DNA of 64,000 bases from an uncultured Flaviramulus sp. (GTDB lineage Bacteria > Bacteroidota > Bacteroidia > Flavobacteriales > Flavobacteriaceae), in assembly GCA_947501105.1 (NCBI GenBank), contig CANMUP010000001.1:124001-188000 (forward strand), given 5' to 3'. Under the pieces are notes generated by a model. The model did not search any database. It was not told where the DNA came from and saw only the letters and a list, made by a program, of their open reading frames with translations. The translations under genes and the position numbers were made by a program. Shown here in pieces: positions 17,596 to 27,926 of this stretch (within the stretch, counting starts at the first letter, position 1; each line of letters opens with the position of its first letter).

Positions 17596-18108
17596 TTATA
17601 AAGTTTTTGCAAATAACAGGAGTTCTTTGTCTTCTTCAAAGGGATTTACTCTTTTTTCGAAAACTAATCCTAGTTTCTCTAATAATTTAATTGAATTATG
17701 ATTCTCTGGATTTGTTATCGCTACAACTTTTTTAAGTTTGAACTCTGATTTAGCAAGCTTCATAATTTCAACTGATGCTTCAAAACCAAAGCCTTTGCCT
17801 TCGTATTCTGGCAAAAAACCAAAACCTACATCTACATCATCTAATTCTTCTCTTTTTATAAGTCCTGCAGTTCCAATTGTTTTATTGCTTTCGGCTTTTA
17901 ATAACACTTTATAAAAGCCAAAACCGTTGTCGTTATAGCTTTTTAAAATCCCTTTTTTAAGATTTTCTTCTGCATCTTTTATAGACCTTATATTTCTATC
18001 GCCAATATATTTTAACCAATGTGGTGTGTTCATTAACTCCACAAAAAAAGGAGCGTCTTGTAAAGTTACTTTTGAAATTAATAATCGTTCAGTTTCTGCA
18101 ATTATCAT
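17596..18108 (-). CDS. GNAT N-acetyltransferase (RimJ/RimL-like)
   Basis: The 170-residue protein has the RimJ/L-type start AETERLLISKVTLQDAPFFVELM and the acetyl-CoA loop YEGKGFGFEASVEIMKLA, with the late NHNSIKLLEKLGLVFE motif. It probably acetylates a small molecule or protein N terminus; the target is unknown. Only 4 bases separate it from the TPR gene upstream on the same strand. Confidence 0.84.
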   Translation of the reverse strand: MIIAETERLLISKVTLQDAPFFVELMNTPHWLKYIGDRNIRSIKDAEENLKKGILKSYNDNGFGFYKVLLKAESNKTIGTAGLIKREELDDVDVGFGFLPEYEGKGFGFEASVEIMKLAKSEFKLKKVVAITNPENHNSIKLLEKLGLVFEKRVNPFEEDKELLLFAKTL

Positions 18109-18112
18109 ATAA

Positions 18113-19888
18113 TTAATTTATAGCGTCTCCACGCAATGCTCTGTATTTTTTTCGTGCTTCAACAAAATAAATACTATCTGCATGGTTAAAAATAATTTGT
18201 TCGTATAAATCTTTTGCTTTTTCTGGTTGATTCAAATGCTTTACATAAATATTCGCTAATCTATAATAGGCATCATCAACTAAAATACCATCTCTATAAT
18301 TGGTAATGATTAGTTCGTAATTAGCTTGAGCTTTATCGAATTCTGATTTTTCTTCAAATAGTTGGGCTTGTTTAAATAAAGCTTGCGCTATTATGGGTTC
18401 TGTTTTATGGTTTTTTAAAATGGTGCCTAGAAGTGAAATCGCTTTGTTATTTTTATTTTGAAACGCTAATAAATCTGCTTTAGAATATAGTTTTAATGCT
18501 GTTTGTAATGAATCTTCATATTTATTATCAGTAATCAATAATTTTAAATCGAGTGCATCATTAGCTATAAGTTGCGATGTTGAAGCTTTTAAAATTTTAA
18601 GCTGTGATTCAGCCCATTTAAAATCACCTTTATAATAACTTGCCTTGGCTACTTTATAGCGTGCCTCTTGCGAGAGTGTGCTGTTTTTTAAATTGCGTTG
18701 TATTTGTGTGTAATAAATTAAGGCTTTATTAAATTTTTCTTGAAGGACTAAAATATCACCCAATTCCAGTTTAACCTCAGCTTTTTCAAATTCGGTTAAT
18801 GGTAATTTTAATGTAGTTTCTAAAAAATCAATAGCATCATTAGTTTCATTCTTATAAAATGCTAAAAAATGTGCATAAGCAACTTGCAATTTCAAGGTTT
18901 GTGGAAACATTCCGAATTCTTTAAATAACTCTAAATATTTATTATTTATAGCATCGTAATTGTCTGCTAGACTTACTTTTGTTTCAAGTTGCAAAAGGCT
19001 ATAATGGGCATTAAGTTGAGTTTCTAAATCTTGAGCAATTTCAATTAAAAATGTGTAGACCTCTTTAGCAACTTCGTTATAGTTTTCATTTACAGCAATA
19101 TTTGCTAACTCTCCAATTCTATTTAAACTTTCTGGTCGTCTGCTAAAAATTGCTTTTTCTTGTATAAATGCTTTTTTAAAATCTTTTTGCTGAATAAATA
19201 GCCAACTCAACATTTCATTCCAAAGTAAATTGGGCTCTTGTTGAGATTTTTTTAGTAGAATTTTTTTAAATAATATATTATTCTCATTCGCACTATTTTC
19301 ACTTATAAAATCGTTAATATGCCTTTTAATGTTATTCAATGACACTGGGTTTTTTTCGGCAAATTCGATATAACTAACAAACATTTTCTCAACATTTCCC
19401 TGCTCTCCATATATCTTGGCTAATTGAAACTTAAAATTTAATTCTGGCTTTAAAACCATCGCCTTTTCATAAACCGTAATGGTTTCATTTAATAAGGTAT
19501 GGTTTTGAAAACCTCGTGCTACAGAAAATGCATTATTAACATTATCGTCTAAACTATTTATAGCTTTTTGATAATATAGGCTAGCATTTACTAAATCGTT
19601 TTTAAGCTGATAATTGTATCCTAACTCAACAAAAAAAGCGGGGTATTTTATTCTGTTTATTAATTTTAAAAGAAACTCTTCGGCTTCATTATACTGCTCT
19701 AATTGTTGATGCGCAGTTACAAGCTGGTTAATATAATTTATGTTTGAAGGCGATTTTGCGTATAGTTTTTTATACTCGTAAAGTGCTTTTTCAAAATCTC
19801 CTTTATTAAAATAATCTTTTGCCAATGCATCGTCCTGCGAAAACAGGCTTGTAGAAAAAAGTAAACATAAAATAAAAAGAATCCTCAT
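18113..19888 (-). CDS. Tetratricopeptide-repeat periplasmic or lipoprotein-like protein
   Basis: The 591-residue protein starts with a signal peptide (MRILFILCLLFSTSLFS, then QDD) and is made almost wholly of TPR-type helical repeats, for example DYFNKGDFEKALYEYKKLYA and YYRLANIYVKHLNQPEKAKD near the ends. It probably acts as a scaffold in the envelope. The partner is not known. It is followed by a GNAT gene 4 bases downstream. Confidence 0.8.
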   Translation of the reverse strand: MRILFILCLLFSTSLFSQDDALAKDYFNKGDFEKALYEYKKLYAKSPSNINYINQLVTAHQQLEQYNEAEEFLLKLINRIKYPAFFVELGYNYQLKNDLVNASLYYQKAINSLDDNVNNAFSVARGFQNHTLLNETITVYEKAMVLKPELNFKFQLAKIYGEQGNVEKMFVSYIEFAEKNPVSLNNIKRHINDFISENSANENNILFKKILLKKSQQEPNLLWNEMLSWLFIQQKDFKKAFIQEKAIFSRRPESLNRIGELANIAVNENYNEVAKEVYTFLIEIAQDLETQLNAHYSLLQLETKVSLADNYDAINNKYLELFKEFGMFPQTLKLQVAYAHFLAFYKNETNDAIDFLETTLKLPLTEFEKAEVKLELGDILVLQEKFNKALIYYTQIQRNLKNSTLSQEARYKVAKASYYKGDFKWAESQLKILKASTSQLIANDALDLKLLITDNKYEDSLQTALKLYSKADLLAFQNKNNKAISLLGTILKNHKTEPIIAQALFKQAQLFEEKSEFDKAQANYELIITNYRDGILVDDAYYRLANIYVKHLNQPEKAKDLYEQIIFNHADSIYFVEARKKYRALRGDAIN

Positions 19889-20025
19889 TATGTAAATATA
19901 ACAAATGTGCCAATTAGAAATTGTTGAACTTATCTTAAATTTTTATGAGATCCCGATTTTCTTCTGGATTAATTCAACTAACTAATTTATATTCGCTTGA
20001 AAATTCTATAAATTAGAGTTTCATT

Positions 20026-20055
20026 AAAAAAAAATGCCCGAATAAAATTCGGGCA
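20026..20055 (-). terminator. Rho-independent terminator of the 41-residue peptide gene
   Basis: TGCCCGAAT, a 3-base loop and ATTCGGGCA form a perfect 9-bp stem; on the minus strand it is followed by a run of T. It ends transcription of the small gene at 20200-20325. The rest of 19889-20502 shows no other gene. Confidence 0.85.
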
Positions 20056-20199
20056 CTAACCAACCAACAATAAGTTTTCTATTAACGCCTGTTAATTTAA
20101 AAACAATATTATACAAGATTGGGGACAGCCTTAAATTCTCAATAATTGAATAGAGAATGACTATTTTAAGAGAAAAATTAGTTTTGAGTAAGCAAACCT

Positions 20200-20325
20200 T
20201 TATCTATTTACTACTGCTGCTGTGGTATTATTTTCAGTTTTAGATATTTCGAAATCTGAAAATAAAACTTTACCAGCAACCAAAACTAACGCAATTAAAA
20301 GCACTAAGCGTTTAATATTTTTCAT
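20200..20325 (-). CDS. Short secreted or membrane peptide of 41 residues
   Basis: The ORF (too short for routine calling) starts MKNIKRLVLLIALVLVAGKV, a clean N-terminal hydrophobic segment, and ends in a polar tail rich in Thr and Asn. A strong terminator follows about 145 bases downstream. Peptides of this shape occur in Flavobacteriia, but I recognise no family. The reading frame, start and terminator together support a real gene. Confidence 0.55.
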   Translation of the reverse strand: MKNIKRLVLLIALVLVAGKVLFSDFEISKTENNTTAAVVNR

Positions 20326-20502
20326 GGTAGGTTAAGTTTATTTTTTTGGTTGGAGCTAACTTCTAAAATATATTTCGAATAGCAAAAGAAATCAATACAA
20401 AATCGTTAAACGGCATGATTTTTTTACGTTTAATCGAATTAAAAGAGTAGATTTTTTGTTTTTTGTAAGTTTTAGACTTCTTTTTGTGTTTTTACAACTT
20501 AA

Positions 20503-21774
20503 CTAATCAATCATTGAAAACCCTGTATAAGATTGCAATACTTCCGGAATTACAATTCCATCTTTAGTTTGATAGTTTTCCAAAATTCCAGCAAGTACTC
20601 TAGGTAATGCTAAAGAACTTCCGTTTAAAGTGTGAGCAAATTCATTCTTACCATCACTATTTTTAAAACGTAATTTTAAGCGATTAGCTTGAAAAGTTTC
20701 GAAGTTAGATATAGAAGATATTTCTAACCATCTGTCTTGTGCTGTAGAAAATACTTCGAAATCGTAAGTTAAGGCTGATGTAAAACCTAAATCTCCACCA
20801 CAAAGTTTTAAAATTCTGTATGGTAATTTTAGTTCTTGCAAAATGGTTTTTACATGGTTGACCATGCCATCTAAAGCATTATAAGATTGTGCTGGATGCT
20901 CAACTCGTAAAATTTCAACCTTATCAAATTGATGTAATCTGTTTAAGCCTCTTACGTGTGCACCATAGCTTCCTGCTTCACGACGGAAACACGGTGTATA
21001 GCCTGTAATGCTTACAGGTAATTCGTTTTCACTTAAAACAACATCTCTAAAAATATTGGTTCCTGGTACTTCGGCAGTTGGTATTAAGTATAAGTTATCT
21101 TCAGTAACATGATACATTTGCCCTTCTTTATCTGGTAATTGTCCAGTACCAAAACCAGAAGCTTCATTTACTAAATGCGGTAATTGGTATTCAGTATAAC
21201 CAGCAGCGGTATTTTTATCTAAAAAATAGGCAATTAAAGCACGTTGTAATCTTGCTCCTTTGCCTTTATAAACAGGAAATCCTGCTCCAGTAATTTTATT
21301 ACCTAGCTCAAAATCTATAATATCATATTTTTTAGCTAATTCCCAGTGCGGTAATGCATCATCATGTAAAACTGGTATGTCTCCTTCTATAAAAACTTCT
21401 TCGTTATCTTCATCTGTATTTCCTGAAGGAACGATTTCATTTGGGACATTTGGGATTTTATATAATAACTGATTTAATGCCTCAACTTTATTGCTAAGTG
21501 ATTCATTAAGTTCTTTAGATTTATCTTTTAATTGACTTGTTTTTTCTTTTAAAACATTTGCTTTTTCAGCTTCACCAGACTTATATAAATTTCCTATTTC
21601 TTTAGATAGAGCATTTGATTCTGCTAAGGTATTATCCAATTCCGTTTGCAACCTTTTTCTGTCTTCATCAAAAAGAATAACCTCATCAATCATTTGAGTA
21701 GCATCAATATTTCTTTTTGCTAATCGTGCAATTACCAAATCTTTGTTTTCTCTAATAAAAGGGACTTGTAACAT
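20503..21774 (-). CDS. serS: Serine-tRNA ligase
   Basis: The 423-residue enzyme has the N-terminal antiparallel coiled-coil arm (about 30-100) that binds the long variable arm of tRNA-Ser, and the class II catalytic core with motif 2 CFRREAGSYG and motif 3 NGSSLALPRVLAGILENYQ. It charges tRNA-Ser with serine. The normal length and intact motifs indicate a functional housekeeping gene. Confidence 0.95.
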   Translation of the reverse strand: MLQVPFIRENKDLVIARLAKRNIDATQMIDEVILFDEDRKRLQTELDNTLAESNALSKEIGNLYKSGEAEKANVLKEKTSQLKDKSKELNESLSNKVEALNQLLYKIPNVPNEIVPSGNTDEDNEEVFIEGDIPVLHDDALPHWELAKKYDIIDFELGNKITGAGFPVYKGKGARLQRALIAYFLDKNTAAGYTEYQLPHLVNEASGFGTGQLPDKEGQMYHVTEDNLYLIPTAEVPGTNIFRDVVLSENELPVSITGYTPCFRREAGSYGAHVRGLNRLHQFDKVEILRVEHPAQSYNALDGMVNHVKTILQELKLPYRILKLCGGDLGFTSALTYDFEVFSTAQDRWLEISSISNFETFQANRLKLRFKNSDGKNEFAHTLNGSSLALPRVLAGILENYQTKDGIVIPEVLQSYTGFSMID

Positions 21775-21818
21775 GAGTAAAAAATTTAAGCGACAAATTT
21801 AATGAATTACATATATAA

Positions 21819-23135
21819 TCACTGCTCTTTTGATAGTAAAATCCAATCGCTATGTTTAAAATAATTCCAAGAAACGTTAGCTATATCAACATCTGGATTT
21901 ATAAGTTGCTTATACGGTTTACCATTAACACTTACTTTACAGTTTACATAAACCGAAACATCTTGTCCGTCTTTTCTAAATTGTTCCTTTAATTGTTGCG
22001 AAAACTGCCAAATAGCATCTGGCTTTGTACTTACTATTCGCTTTTGTTTCACGGTTAAATAATCATCTAAATTAACCATATAACTATTTCCAGTTGCTTT
22101 ATTTTCAATTCTATAGGTTGCTGTTCCGCTTTTGGTTCTAAGCATCATGCGCCACGAAAGTCTGTGGCCTTCTTCTGTCCAAAGCACATCACCTTTAATA
22201 AAATAATGTCGTAGTGGCAATCCTATTTGAAATAAAAAATATATAGAAAATAATGCAATTAGAGGTGTTTTATATTTTGGAATAATAACCTCATCACTAT
22301 TATAAAAGGGTTTCTTTTTTAAAAATAAATTTTGAATGGTTTTAGAATTGAAAAAGAACAATGTAAAAGCTAATGCTAAATATGGAAAAATGCCAATTTG
22401 AAAAACAAAGGAATTGAATAAGTGAAAGAAAATAGATATTATAAACGCCCATTTTCTAGTTGGTTTAAACAATAATAACGGAATGATTAAGCCGTCAAAC
22501 AAAACACCTCCATACGCTAAAACATAATGCAACCATTTTTGCTGAAGAAATTCACCAACTAAAATATAGTTTTGTTTACCCCTCATGAGTAACTCCACAA
22601 CATTGGCGTTTAACCAATCTGGATATATTTTTGCTACCGAGGCATAAGTGTAAACAATGAATAATTGAAGCACAAAAACCAAACTGCACCACCGTGGCAT
22701 TGAATACCGCTTTATTTTTGGGTTTTGTTTTACATCAATCGATGCATAAGTATTTGCGGGCAGAAAAACCATAATACTACTTATAAGCATTAATAAATAA
22801 TAATGATTGTTATACGATGATTTTTGCATTAGATAAGTTGCTGCCCACATCATTGTAAAACCTAAAATACCCACCCTATATTTGTATCCTAACATAATAC
22901 ACAAGGCAAACATTCCCATAATTATATAATACAAATACATCCAATTATCTGGTAGCGGTTGCAACCATTCGAAACCTATGAACGAAAATGTAAATTGAGA
23001 ATCGATAAAAACGCGTTTTACCCAACCTGTAAAAATAGCACCAACCGATTCTAGAAAACAAAGTAATCCGAAAACTATTCTAAAAACTATTAAAGCAGAA
23101 TTATCAATATGTTTAAATAAAAATCTATTTAACAT
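21819..23135 (-). CDS. HTTM-domain membrane protein
   Basis: The 438-residue protein has the horizontally transferred transmembrane domain related to vitamin K-dependent gamma-carboxylase: several membrane segments and the motif RWCSLVFVLQLFIVYTYASVAKIYPDWL. A soluble C-terminal part follows (about 310-438). Bacterial HTTM proteins have no settled function. The start overlaps the ribF end by 11 bases, indicating cotranscription. Confidence 0.8.
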   Translation of the reverse strand: MLNRFLFKHIDNSALIVFRIVFGLLCFLESVGAIFTGWVKRVFIDSQFTFSFIGFEWLQPLPDNWMYLYYIIMGMFALCIMLGYKYRVGILGFTMMWAATYLMQKSSYNNHYYLLMLISSIMVFLPANTYASIDVKQNPKIKRYSMPRWCSLVFVLQLFIVYTYASVAKIYPDWLNANVVELLMRGKQNYILVGEFLQQKWLHYVLAYGGVLFDGLIIPLLLFKPTRKWAFIISIFFHLFNSFVFQIGIFPYLALAFTLFFFNSKTIQNLFLKKKPFYNSDEVIIPKYKTPLIALFSIYFLFQIGLPLRHYFIKGDVLWTEEGHRLSWRMMLRTKSGTATYRIENKATGNSYMVNLDDYLTVKQKRIVSTKPDAIWQFSQQLKEQFRKDGQDVSVYVNCKVSVNGKPYKQLINPDVDIANVSWNYFKHSDWILLSKEQ

Positions 23136-24063
23136 GATGTTTTGCTATGTAAGCTAGTGCGGTTTCTTTATCTTTTGCTAATTGTGCTTTTAAAGCATCA
23201 ACTGATTCAAATTTTTGTTCGTCTCGAATACGTTCATGCAAATCTATTTGAATGGTTTTCTTGTATATATCTTTATTAAAATTAAAAAAATGAACTTCGA
23301 CACTTTCCGTATTACCATCAACAGTTGGGTTAACACCAATGTTTAGCATGCCAAATATTTTATCATCATTAATCACTGAACTTACAATATAAGATCCATA
23401 TTTAGGAATAAGTTTATAATCTTCTTTAACTTTTATATTGGCAGTAGAAAACCCTAATTGTCTACCTAACCCTTTACCTTCAATTACAGTTCCTGTAATC
23501 ATAAAAGCATATCCTAAAAACGCATTAGCTTTAGCTATATCGCCCTCGTTAAGAGCCTTTCTTATTTTTGTAGAACTTACTGCAACATCGTTTATATCTT
23601 GAGCCGAAATTTCTTCGACTTCAAAATCATAAGTTTTTCCAAATCGTTTTAAATCTTCAATATTGGCGTTTCGGTTTCTACCAAATCTGTGGTCGTAACC
23701 TATAATTACTTTTTTAGCATGTAGCTTATCTACCAGAATTTGTTTAACAAAATCTTCGGCTGAAAGTCTTGAAAATTCTTTAGTGAACTTTTTAATAAGC
23801 AAGTAATCTAACCCTAATGCGTCTAATATAGCATGACGTTCATCAATAGTATTTATTAATTTTATTGTAGAGTCCTTTTGCAACACCATACGCGGATGCG
23901 GAAAAAAAGTTAGAATAACAGATTTTAATCCTTTTAACTTCCCAGCATTAATTAAGCGTTTAACAATTTTTTGATGCCCGATGTGGACTCCGTCAAAAGT
24001 GCCAATGGTTACAACAGCTGGCTCTTTTGATTTATAAGTTTCAATTTTCTTAGTTCTGTCCAT
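23125..24063 (-). CDS. ribF: Bifunctional riboflavin kinase/FAD synthetase
   Basis: The 312-residue protein joins an N-terminal FMN adenylyltransferase (GTFDGVHIGHQKIV, about 21-34; GYDHRFGRNRNA, about 125) to a C-terminal riboflavin kinase domain (GKGLGRQLGFSTANI, about 200; NIGVNPTVDG). It makes FMN and FAD in the cytoplasm. The length is normal. No FMN riboswitch is visible upstream; the next gene is divergent. Confidence 0.94.
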   Translation of the reverse strand: MDRTKKIETYKSKEPAVVTIGTFDGVHIGHQKIVKRLINAGKLKGLKSVILTFFPHPRMVLQKDSTIKLINTIDERHAILDALGLDYLLIKKFTKEFSRLSAEDFVKQILVDKLHAKKVIIGYDHRFGRNRNANIEDLKRFGKTYDFEVEEISAQDINDVAVSSTKIRKALNEGDIAKANAFLGYAFMITGTVIEGKGLGRQLGFSTANIKVKEDYKLIPKYGSYIVSSVINDDKIFGMLNIGVNPTVDGNTESVEVHFFNFNKDIYKKTIQIDLHERIRDEQKFESVDALKAQLAKDKETALAYIAKHHVK

Positions 24064-24144
24064 TTAACGAATAAAATTGCATGTTTCGTCCTAAAAATTT
24101 AGATTTGTTATCAATTCAATAAAAAATTACCCAAAAATATCTTT

Positions 24145-27100
24145 ATGAAAGCAAAACTACATTATGTTTTATCAATAGCAATATTTTTGTTTGTATTTTC
24201 AGCTTCAGCTCAAAATTCTACATGGAAGAAAATAGAAAATATTGATAACTCTGGGGATTTATCAAAACTTAACTTAGACAACAGTAAAGTACATTTATTT
24301 AAGCTTGACCCCTCTTTATTAAATAAAGATATTTTATCAACCCCTTTAAGAAGTGCTTCAAAAAAAACATCAAATAAAATAATTAGTATCCCTGGATTAC
24401 ATGGGGAACTTGAAAGCTTCATCCTTTATGAAGCACCCGTTTTTGCTCCTGAACTTGCGGCAAAGTACCCAAACATAAAATCGTATGTGGGTATTAATAC
24501 AAAAGACTCTAAAACACGTTTAAGGATGAGTGTTTCTCCTCAAGGAGTTCAGACTATGATATCTTATGTTGATAAACCAACTGTATTTATGCAACCTGTT
24601 AGAAAAGGTTCTGATGAATATGTTTTATATGAAAAGCATTCAAAGAATAGATTAACAGACAGTTTTGAATGTAAAACCATTGACGAGTTAAATGAAACCT
24701 TAAATAAGTCCAATAAATCATTCGCAAATGAAGGTGGAGCAAATAATCAAACTTTACAAAAGTTTAGAATAGCTGTATCTGTAACTGGAGAATATACTGC
24801 ATATCACGGTGGTAATCTTGCAGGAGCTTTGGCTGCCATAAACGCAAGTTTAACACGTGTAAATCAAGTTTTTGAAACTGATATGGCTGTAACTTTTGAG
24901 CTTATTGCAACCAATAATTTGGTTATTTATACAAATGCAGCTTCTGACCCTTATTCTGATGCTAATATTGGGACAGATTCAAGTAATTCTAATAACACAA
25001 ATGGTTGGAGTTTGCAAGTTCAAAACACATTAACAAGTGTTCTTGGTAACGGAGCTTATGACATTGGTCATTTATTTGGCGCCGCTGGTGGCGGCGGAAA
25101 CGCAGGCTGTATAGGTTGTGTCTGCAGAAATGATACCGGTAGCTCAACTGACAAAAACAAAGGCAGTGCTTATACATCTCCTTCAAACGGTGTTCCAGAA
25201 GGTGATACTTTTGATATAGATTATGTAGCACATGAGATAGGGCATCAAATGGGAGCAAACCATACTTGGGCTTTTAACTCTGAAGGAACTGGAGTTAATT
25301 CTGAACCTGGTAGTGGGACAACCATAATGGGTTATGCAGGAATTACAGGTGCTAATAATGTGGCTTTAAATAGTGATGATTATTTTCATTATCACAGTAT
25401 AAAACAAATATTAGATAATTTAGTAACAAAAAGTTGTCAAACGACTGAGCCTATTACTAACAACCCACCTGTTGCTGATGCTGGAAATGATTATAATATC
25501 CCAAAAGGTACTGCATATATTTTAAAAGGTGCAGCTACAGATGCTGATGGTGGTGACAATCTAACTTATTGCTGGGAGCAAATAGATAGCGGTATAACTA
25601 ATAATCAAAATTTTGGACCAACTTTAAACTTTGGCTCGATGAACCGATCATTACCACCTTCTGGTTCTACAGATAGATATATTCCAAAGCTTTCTAGTGT
25701 TTTAGCTGGTAACACAACACAATCAGGCCCTACATTGGGAAGTGATTGGGAGACCGTTTCTACAGTTGCTAGAACCTTAAATTGGGCATTAACTGTTAGA
25801 GATAGGGCACCTGCTTCTGCAACTGGAGGACAAACCAGTTATGATAGAATGCAAATAATGGTTCAAGATGTTACTCCTTTTACAGTGAAAAACCCTGTTT
25901 CTTGGACTCAAGGTACAAATCAAACTATTGAATGGGTTGTTGGGCAAACTACAAATGGAACTATAAACTGCCAAAATGTAAATATCAAACTCTCTACAAA
26001 CGGTTCCAAATTTCCAATCACTATTGCAACAAATACTCCTAATGATGGATCTTATACTTATGCAGTACCGGTAATGGCAAATACAACCAATGCAAGAATA
26101 TTAGTTGAAGCTGCTGATAATATTTTTTATGACGTTTCTGATTTTGATTTTTCTATTTCTACTAATCCAGATTTTTTTGTAGCTAATGAAGTTTTAACCC
26201 CAGTTACTTGTGGAGCTACAACTGCAACCTTTACTTTTGATTATGTTGCAGCTAATGGTTTTAACGAAAGTACTACATTTAGTGCTTCAGGAAACCCTGG
26301 AGCGTCAACAGTAGCGTTCTCTCCAACTAGTAGAACCATTTCTGGCCCTGTTACTATGACTATATCTAACTTAGGTGCTGTAGCCCAAAATGATTACACT
26401 ATAAATATAATAACAACACCAACAGTAACTCCTGCTAAAAATAGAAATTTTGCTTTTCCGTTTTTTAATGGCAATTGCATCTCAGTTGGAAGCACATCTT
26501 ATAGTACAGGCACAACCTTAGTGCAATTTAATACTATTAATCAAGCTTCTGCAAAGCCTTCTGGTTATAGTGATTACATGTCAAGCCCAACAGATGTAAA
26601 CAGAAACAGCTCATACAATTTAACAGTTAATGCAAATACCGATGGTAATTTTACAACTGCCACAAAGGCCTGGATAGATTGGAATCAAAACTGTAGTTTT
26701 GATGATGCAGGTGAAGAATATAATTTAGGTGACGCTACCAATACTTCTGATGGTGTAACTGGTAATTCTCCTCTTTCAATCACAATACCCAACGGTGCTG
26801 CTTTAGGCAATACTATTATGAGAGTGTCTACAAAATTTAAAGACGATGGTTTACCTACTTCTTGTGATAATGGTTTTGATGGAGAGGTTGAAGATTACGC
26901 TATTAACGTACAAACATCATTATCGGTTGAAGAATTTGGTTTTGATAATTTTGCTGTTTTCCCAAATCCAAACAAAGGTGAGTTTACTATAAAACTAAAT
27001 AGTTCACTATCTAGTAATGTTAATGTAGAAGTTTATGATTTACGAGGAAGGAAAATTTATAAAAAGAGATACAAAAATGCTGGCGATTTTAATGAGCAAA

Positions 27101-27189
27101 TAAATTTAAACAATGTACAATCTGGAATGTATATTTTAAATGTAAGCGATGATAAACGAAAATCTACTAAAAAGATAATTGTTGAATAA
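24145..27189 (+). CDS. Secreted reprolysin-like zinc metalloprotease with type IX sorting signal
   Basis: This 1014-residue protein has a signal peptide (about 1-22), a propeptide-like region, and a metzincin domain with the zinc motif HEIGHQMGANHTW (about 371-383) and a later Met-turn candidate TIMGYAG. Several beta domains follow, including a GEVED-type domain (FDGEVEDYAI, about 915), and a C-terminal type IX secretion sorting domain (FAVFPNPNKGEFTIKL to the end). It is probably exported by the gliding/type IX machinery and attached to or released from the cell surface. Divergent from ribF. Confidence 0.88.
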   Translation: MKAKLHYVLSIAIFLFVFSASAQNSTWKKIENIDNSGDLSKLNLDNSKVHLFKLDPSLLNKDILSTPLRSASKKTSNKIISIPGLHGELESFILYEAPVFAPELAAKYPNIKSYVGINTKDSKTRLRMSVSPQGVQTMISYVDKPTVFMQPVRKGSDEYVLYEKHSKNRLTDSFECKTIDELNETLNKSNKSFANEGGANNQTLQKFRIAVSVTGEYTAYHGGNLAGALAAINASLTRVNQVFETDMAVTFELIATNNLVIYTNAASDPYSDANIGTDSSNSNNTNGWSLQVQNTLTSVLGNGAYDIGHLFGAAGGGGNAGCIGCVCRNDTGSSTDKNKGSAYTSPSNGVPEGDTFDIDYVAHEIGHQMGANHTWAFNSEGTGVNSEPGSGTTIMGYAGITGANNVALNSDDYFHYHSIKQILDNLVTKSCQTTEPITNNPPVADAGNDYNIPKGTAYILKGAATDADGGDNLTYCWEQIDSGITNNQNFGPTLNFGSMNRSLPPSGSTDRYIPKLSSVLAGNTTQSGPTLGSDWETVSTVARTLNWALTVRDRAPASATGGQTSYDRMQIMVQDVTPFTVKNPVSWTQGTNQTIEWVVGQTTNGTINCQNVNIKLSTNGSKFPITIATNTPNDGSYTYAVPVMANTTNARILVEAADNIFYDVSDFDFSISTNPDFFVANEVLTPVTCGATTATFTFDYVAANGFNESTTFSASGNPGASTVAFSPTSRTISGPVTMTISNLGAVAQNDYTINIITTPTVTPAKNRNFAFPFFNGNCISVGSTSYSTGTTLVQFNTINQASAKPSGYSDYMSSPTDVNRNSSYNLTVNANTDGNFTTATKAWIDWNQNCSFDDAGEEYNLGDATNTSDGVTGNSPLSITIPNGAALGNTIMRVSTKFKDDGLPTSCDNGFDGEVEDYAINVQTSLSVEEFGFDNFAVFPNPNKGEFTIKLNSSLSSNVNVEVYDLRGRKIYKKRYKNAGDFNEQINLNNVQSGMYILNVSDDKRKSTKKIIVE

Positions 27190-27191
27190 AT

Positions 27192-27223
27192 AAAAAAGGG
27201 GAGGTAAAATCTCCTCTTTTTTA
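27192..27223. terminator. Bidirectional terminator between protease and pth
   Basis: A hairpin with arms GGGGAG and CTCCTC (one GU pair) is flanked by A and T runs, so it can end transcription from both convergent genes. Confidence 0.75.
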
Positions 27224-27847
27224 TTTTCCATTAAAGGTATTCATAGTATTATTTATTCCTGCTAAAGCAAAAGATTTTATTAGCTCTAACGATTTATTTA
27301 AGCGTTCAGTTAGTTTTTCATTTTCATCATCTGTCCATTCTCCTAACACATAATCCACCTGTCTTCCTTTACTAAAAATGTCACTTATTCCGAATCTAAA
27401 ACGATTGTATTTTGTAGTATTTAGTTTGTCTTGAATGTCCTTTAATCCATTATGTCCACCATCGCTTCCTTTAGTTTTTAAACGAATACTTCCAAAGGGT
27501 AAATTCAAATCATCTGTAATTACTAATACATTCTCTAAAGGAATTTTCTCTTTAGTTAACCAATATAAAACTGCTTTTCCACTTAAATTCATATAAGTAC
27601 TTGGTTTTAAAAAGATAAAGGTTCTTCCTTTTAGTTTATAGATTGCAATGTCTCCTAATTTTTGGGTTTCAAAAGTGATTTCTTCAGTTTTAGCAAAATA
27701 GTCTAAAATTTTAAACCCAATGTTGTGTCTAGTATTTTGATACTTTTCTCCAATATTACCTAAACCAACTATTAAATACTTCTTCATAGAATCTATATCT
27801 TCTATATGTTTTTTCTTTTTAAATAATCTGAATAAAAATTTACACAT
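27221..27847 (-). CDS. pth: Peptidyl-tRNA hydrolase
   Basis: The frame gives 208 residues; an internal ATG at 27787 (MKKYLIVGLGNIG) gives the classical 188-residue enzyme, and the first 20 residues are a basic extension also seen in some relatives. Catalytic residues are visible: Asn in NTRHNIGF, His in the same motif, and Asp in TDDLNLPFG. Pth frees tRNA from peptidyl-tRNA dropped by ribosomes. It lies downstream of rplY, behind that gene's terminator. Confidence 0.92.
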   Translation of the reverse strand: MCKFLFRLFKKKKHIEDIDSMKKYLIVGLGNIGEKYQNTRHNIGFKILDYFAKTEEITFETQKLGDIAIYKLKGRTFIFLKPSTYMNLSGKAVLYWLTKEKIPLENVLVITDDLNLPFGSIRLKTKGSDGGHNGLKDIQDKLNTTKYNRFRFGISDIFSKGRQVDYVLGEWTDDENEKLTERLNKSLELIKSFALAGINNTMNTFNGK

Positions 27848-27871
27848 AAAAGTTTGTTTGTGTAAAAATAA

Positions 27872-27904
27872 AAAAGCATCCTGAATAAAACAGGATGCTT
27901 TTTA
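27872..27904 (-). terminator. Terminator after rplY
   Basis: AAAAGCATCCTG, a 7-base loop and CAGGATGCTTTT form a strong stem with T runs on the minus strand, just after the rplY stop. Confidence 0.85.
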
Positions 27905-27926
27905 TATTAAATCTAGAATATGTTAT

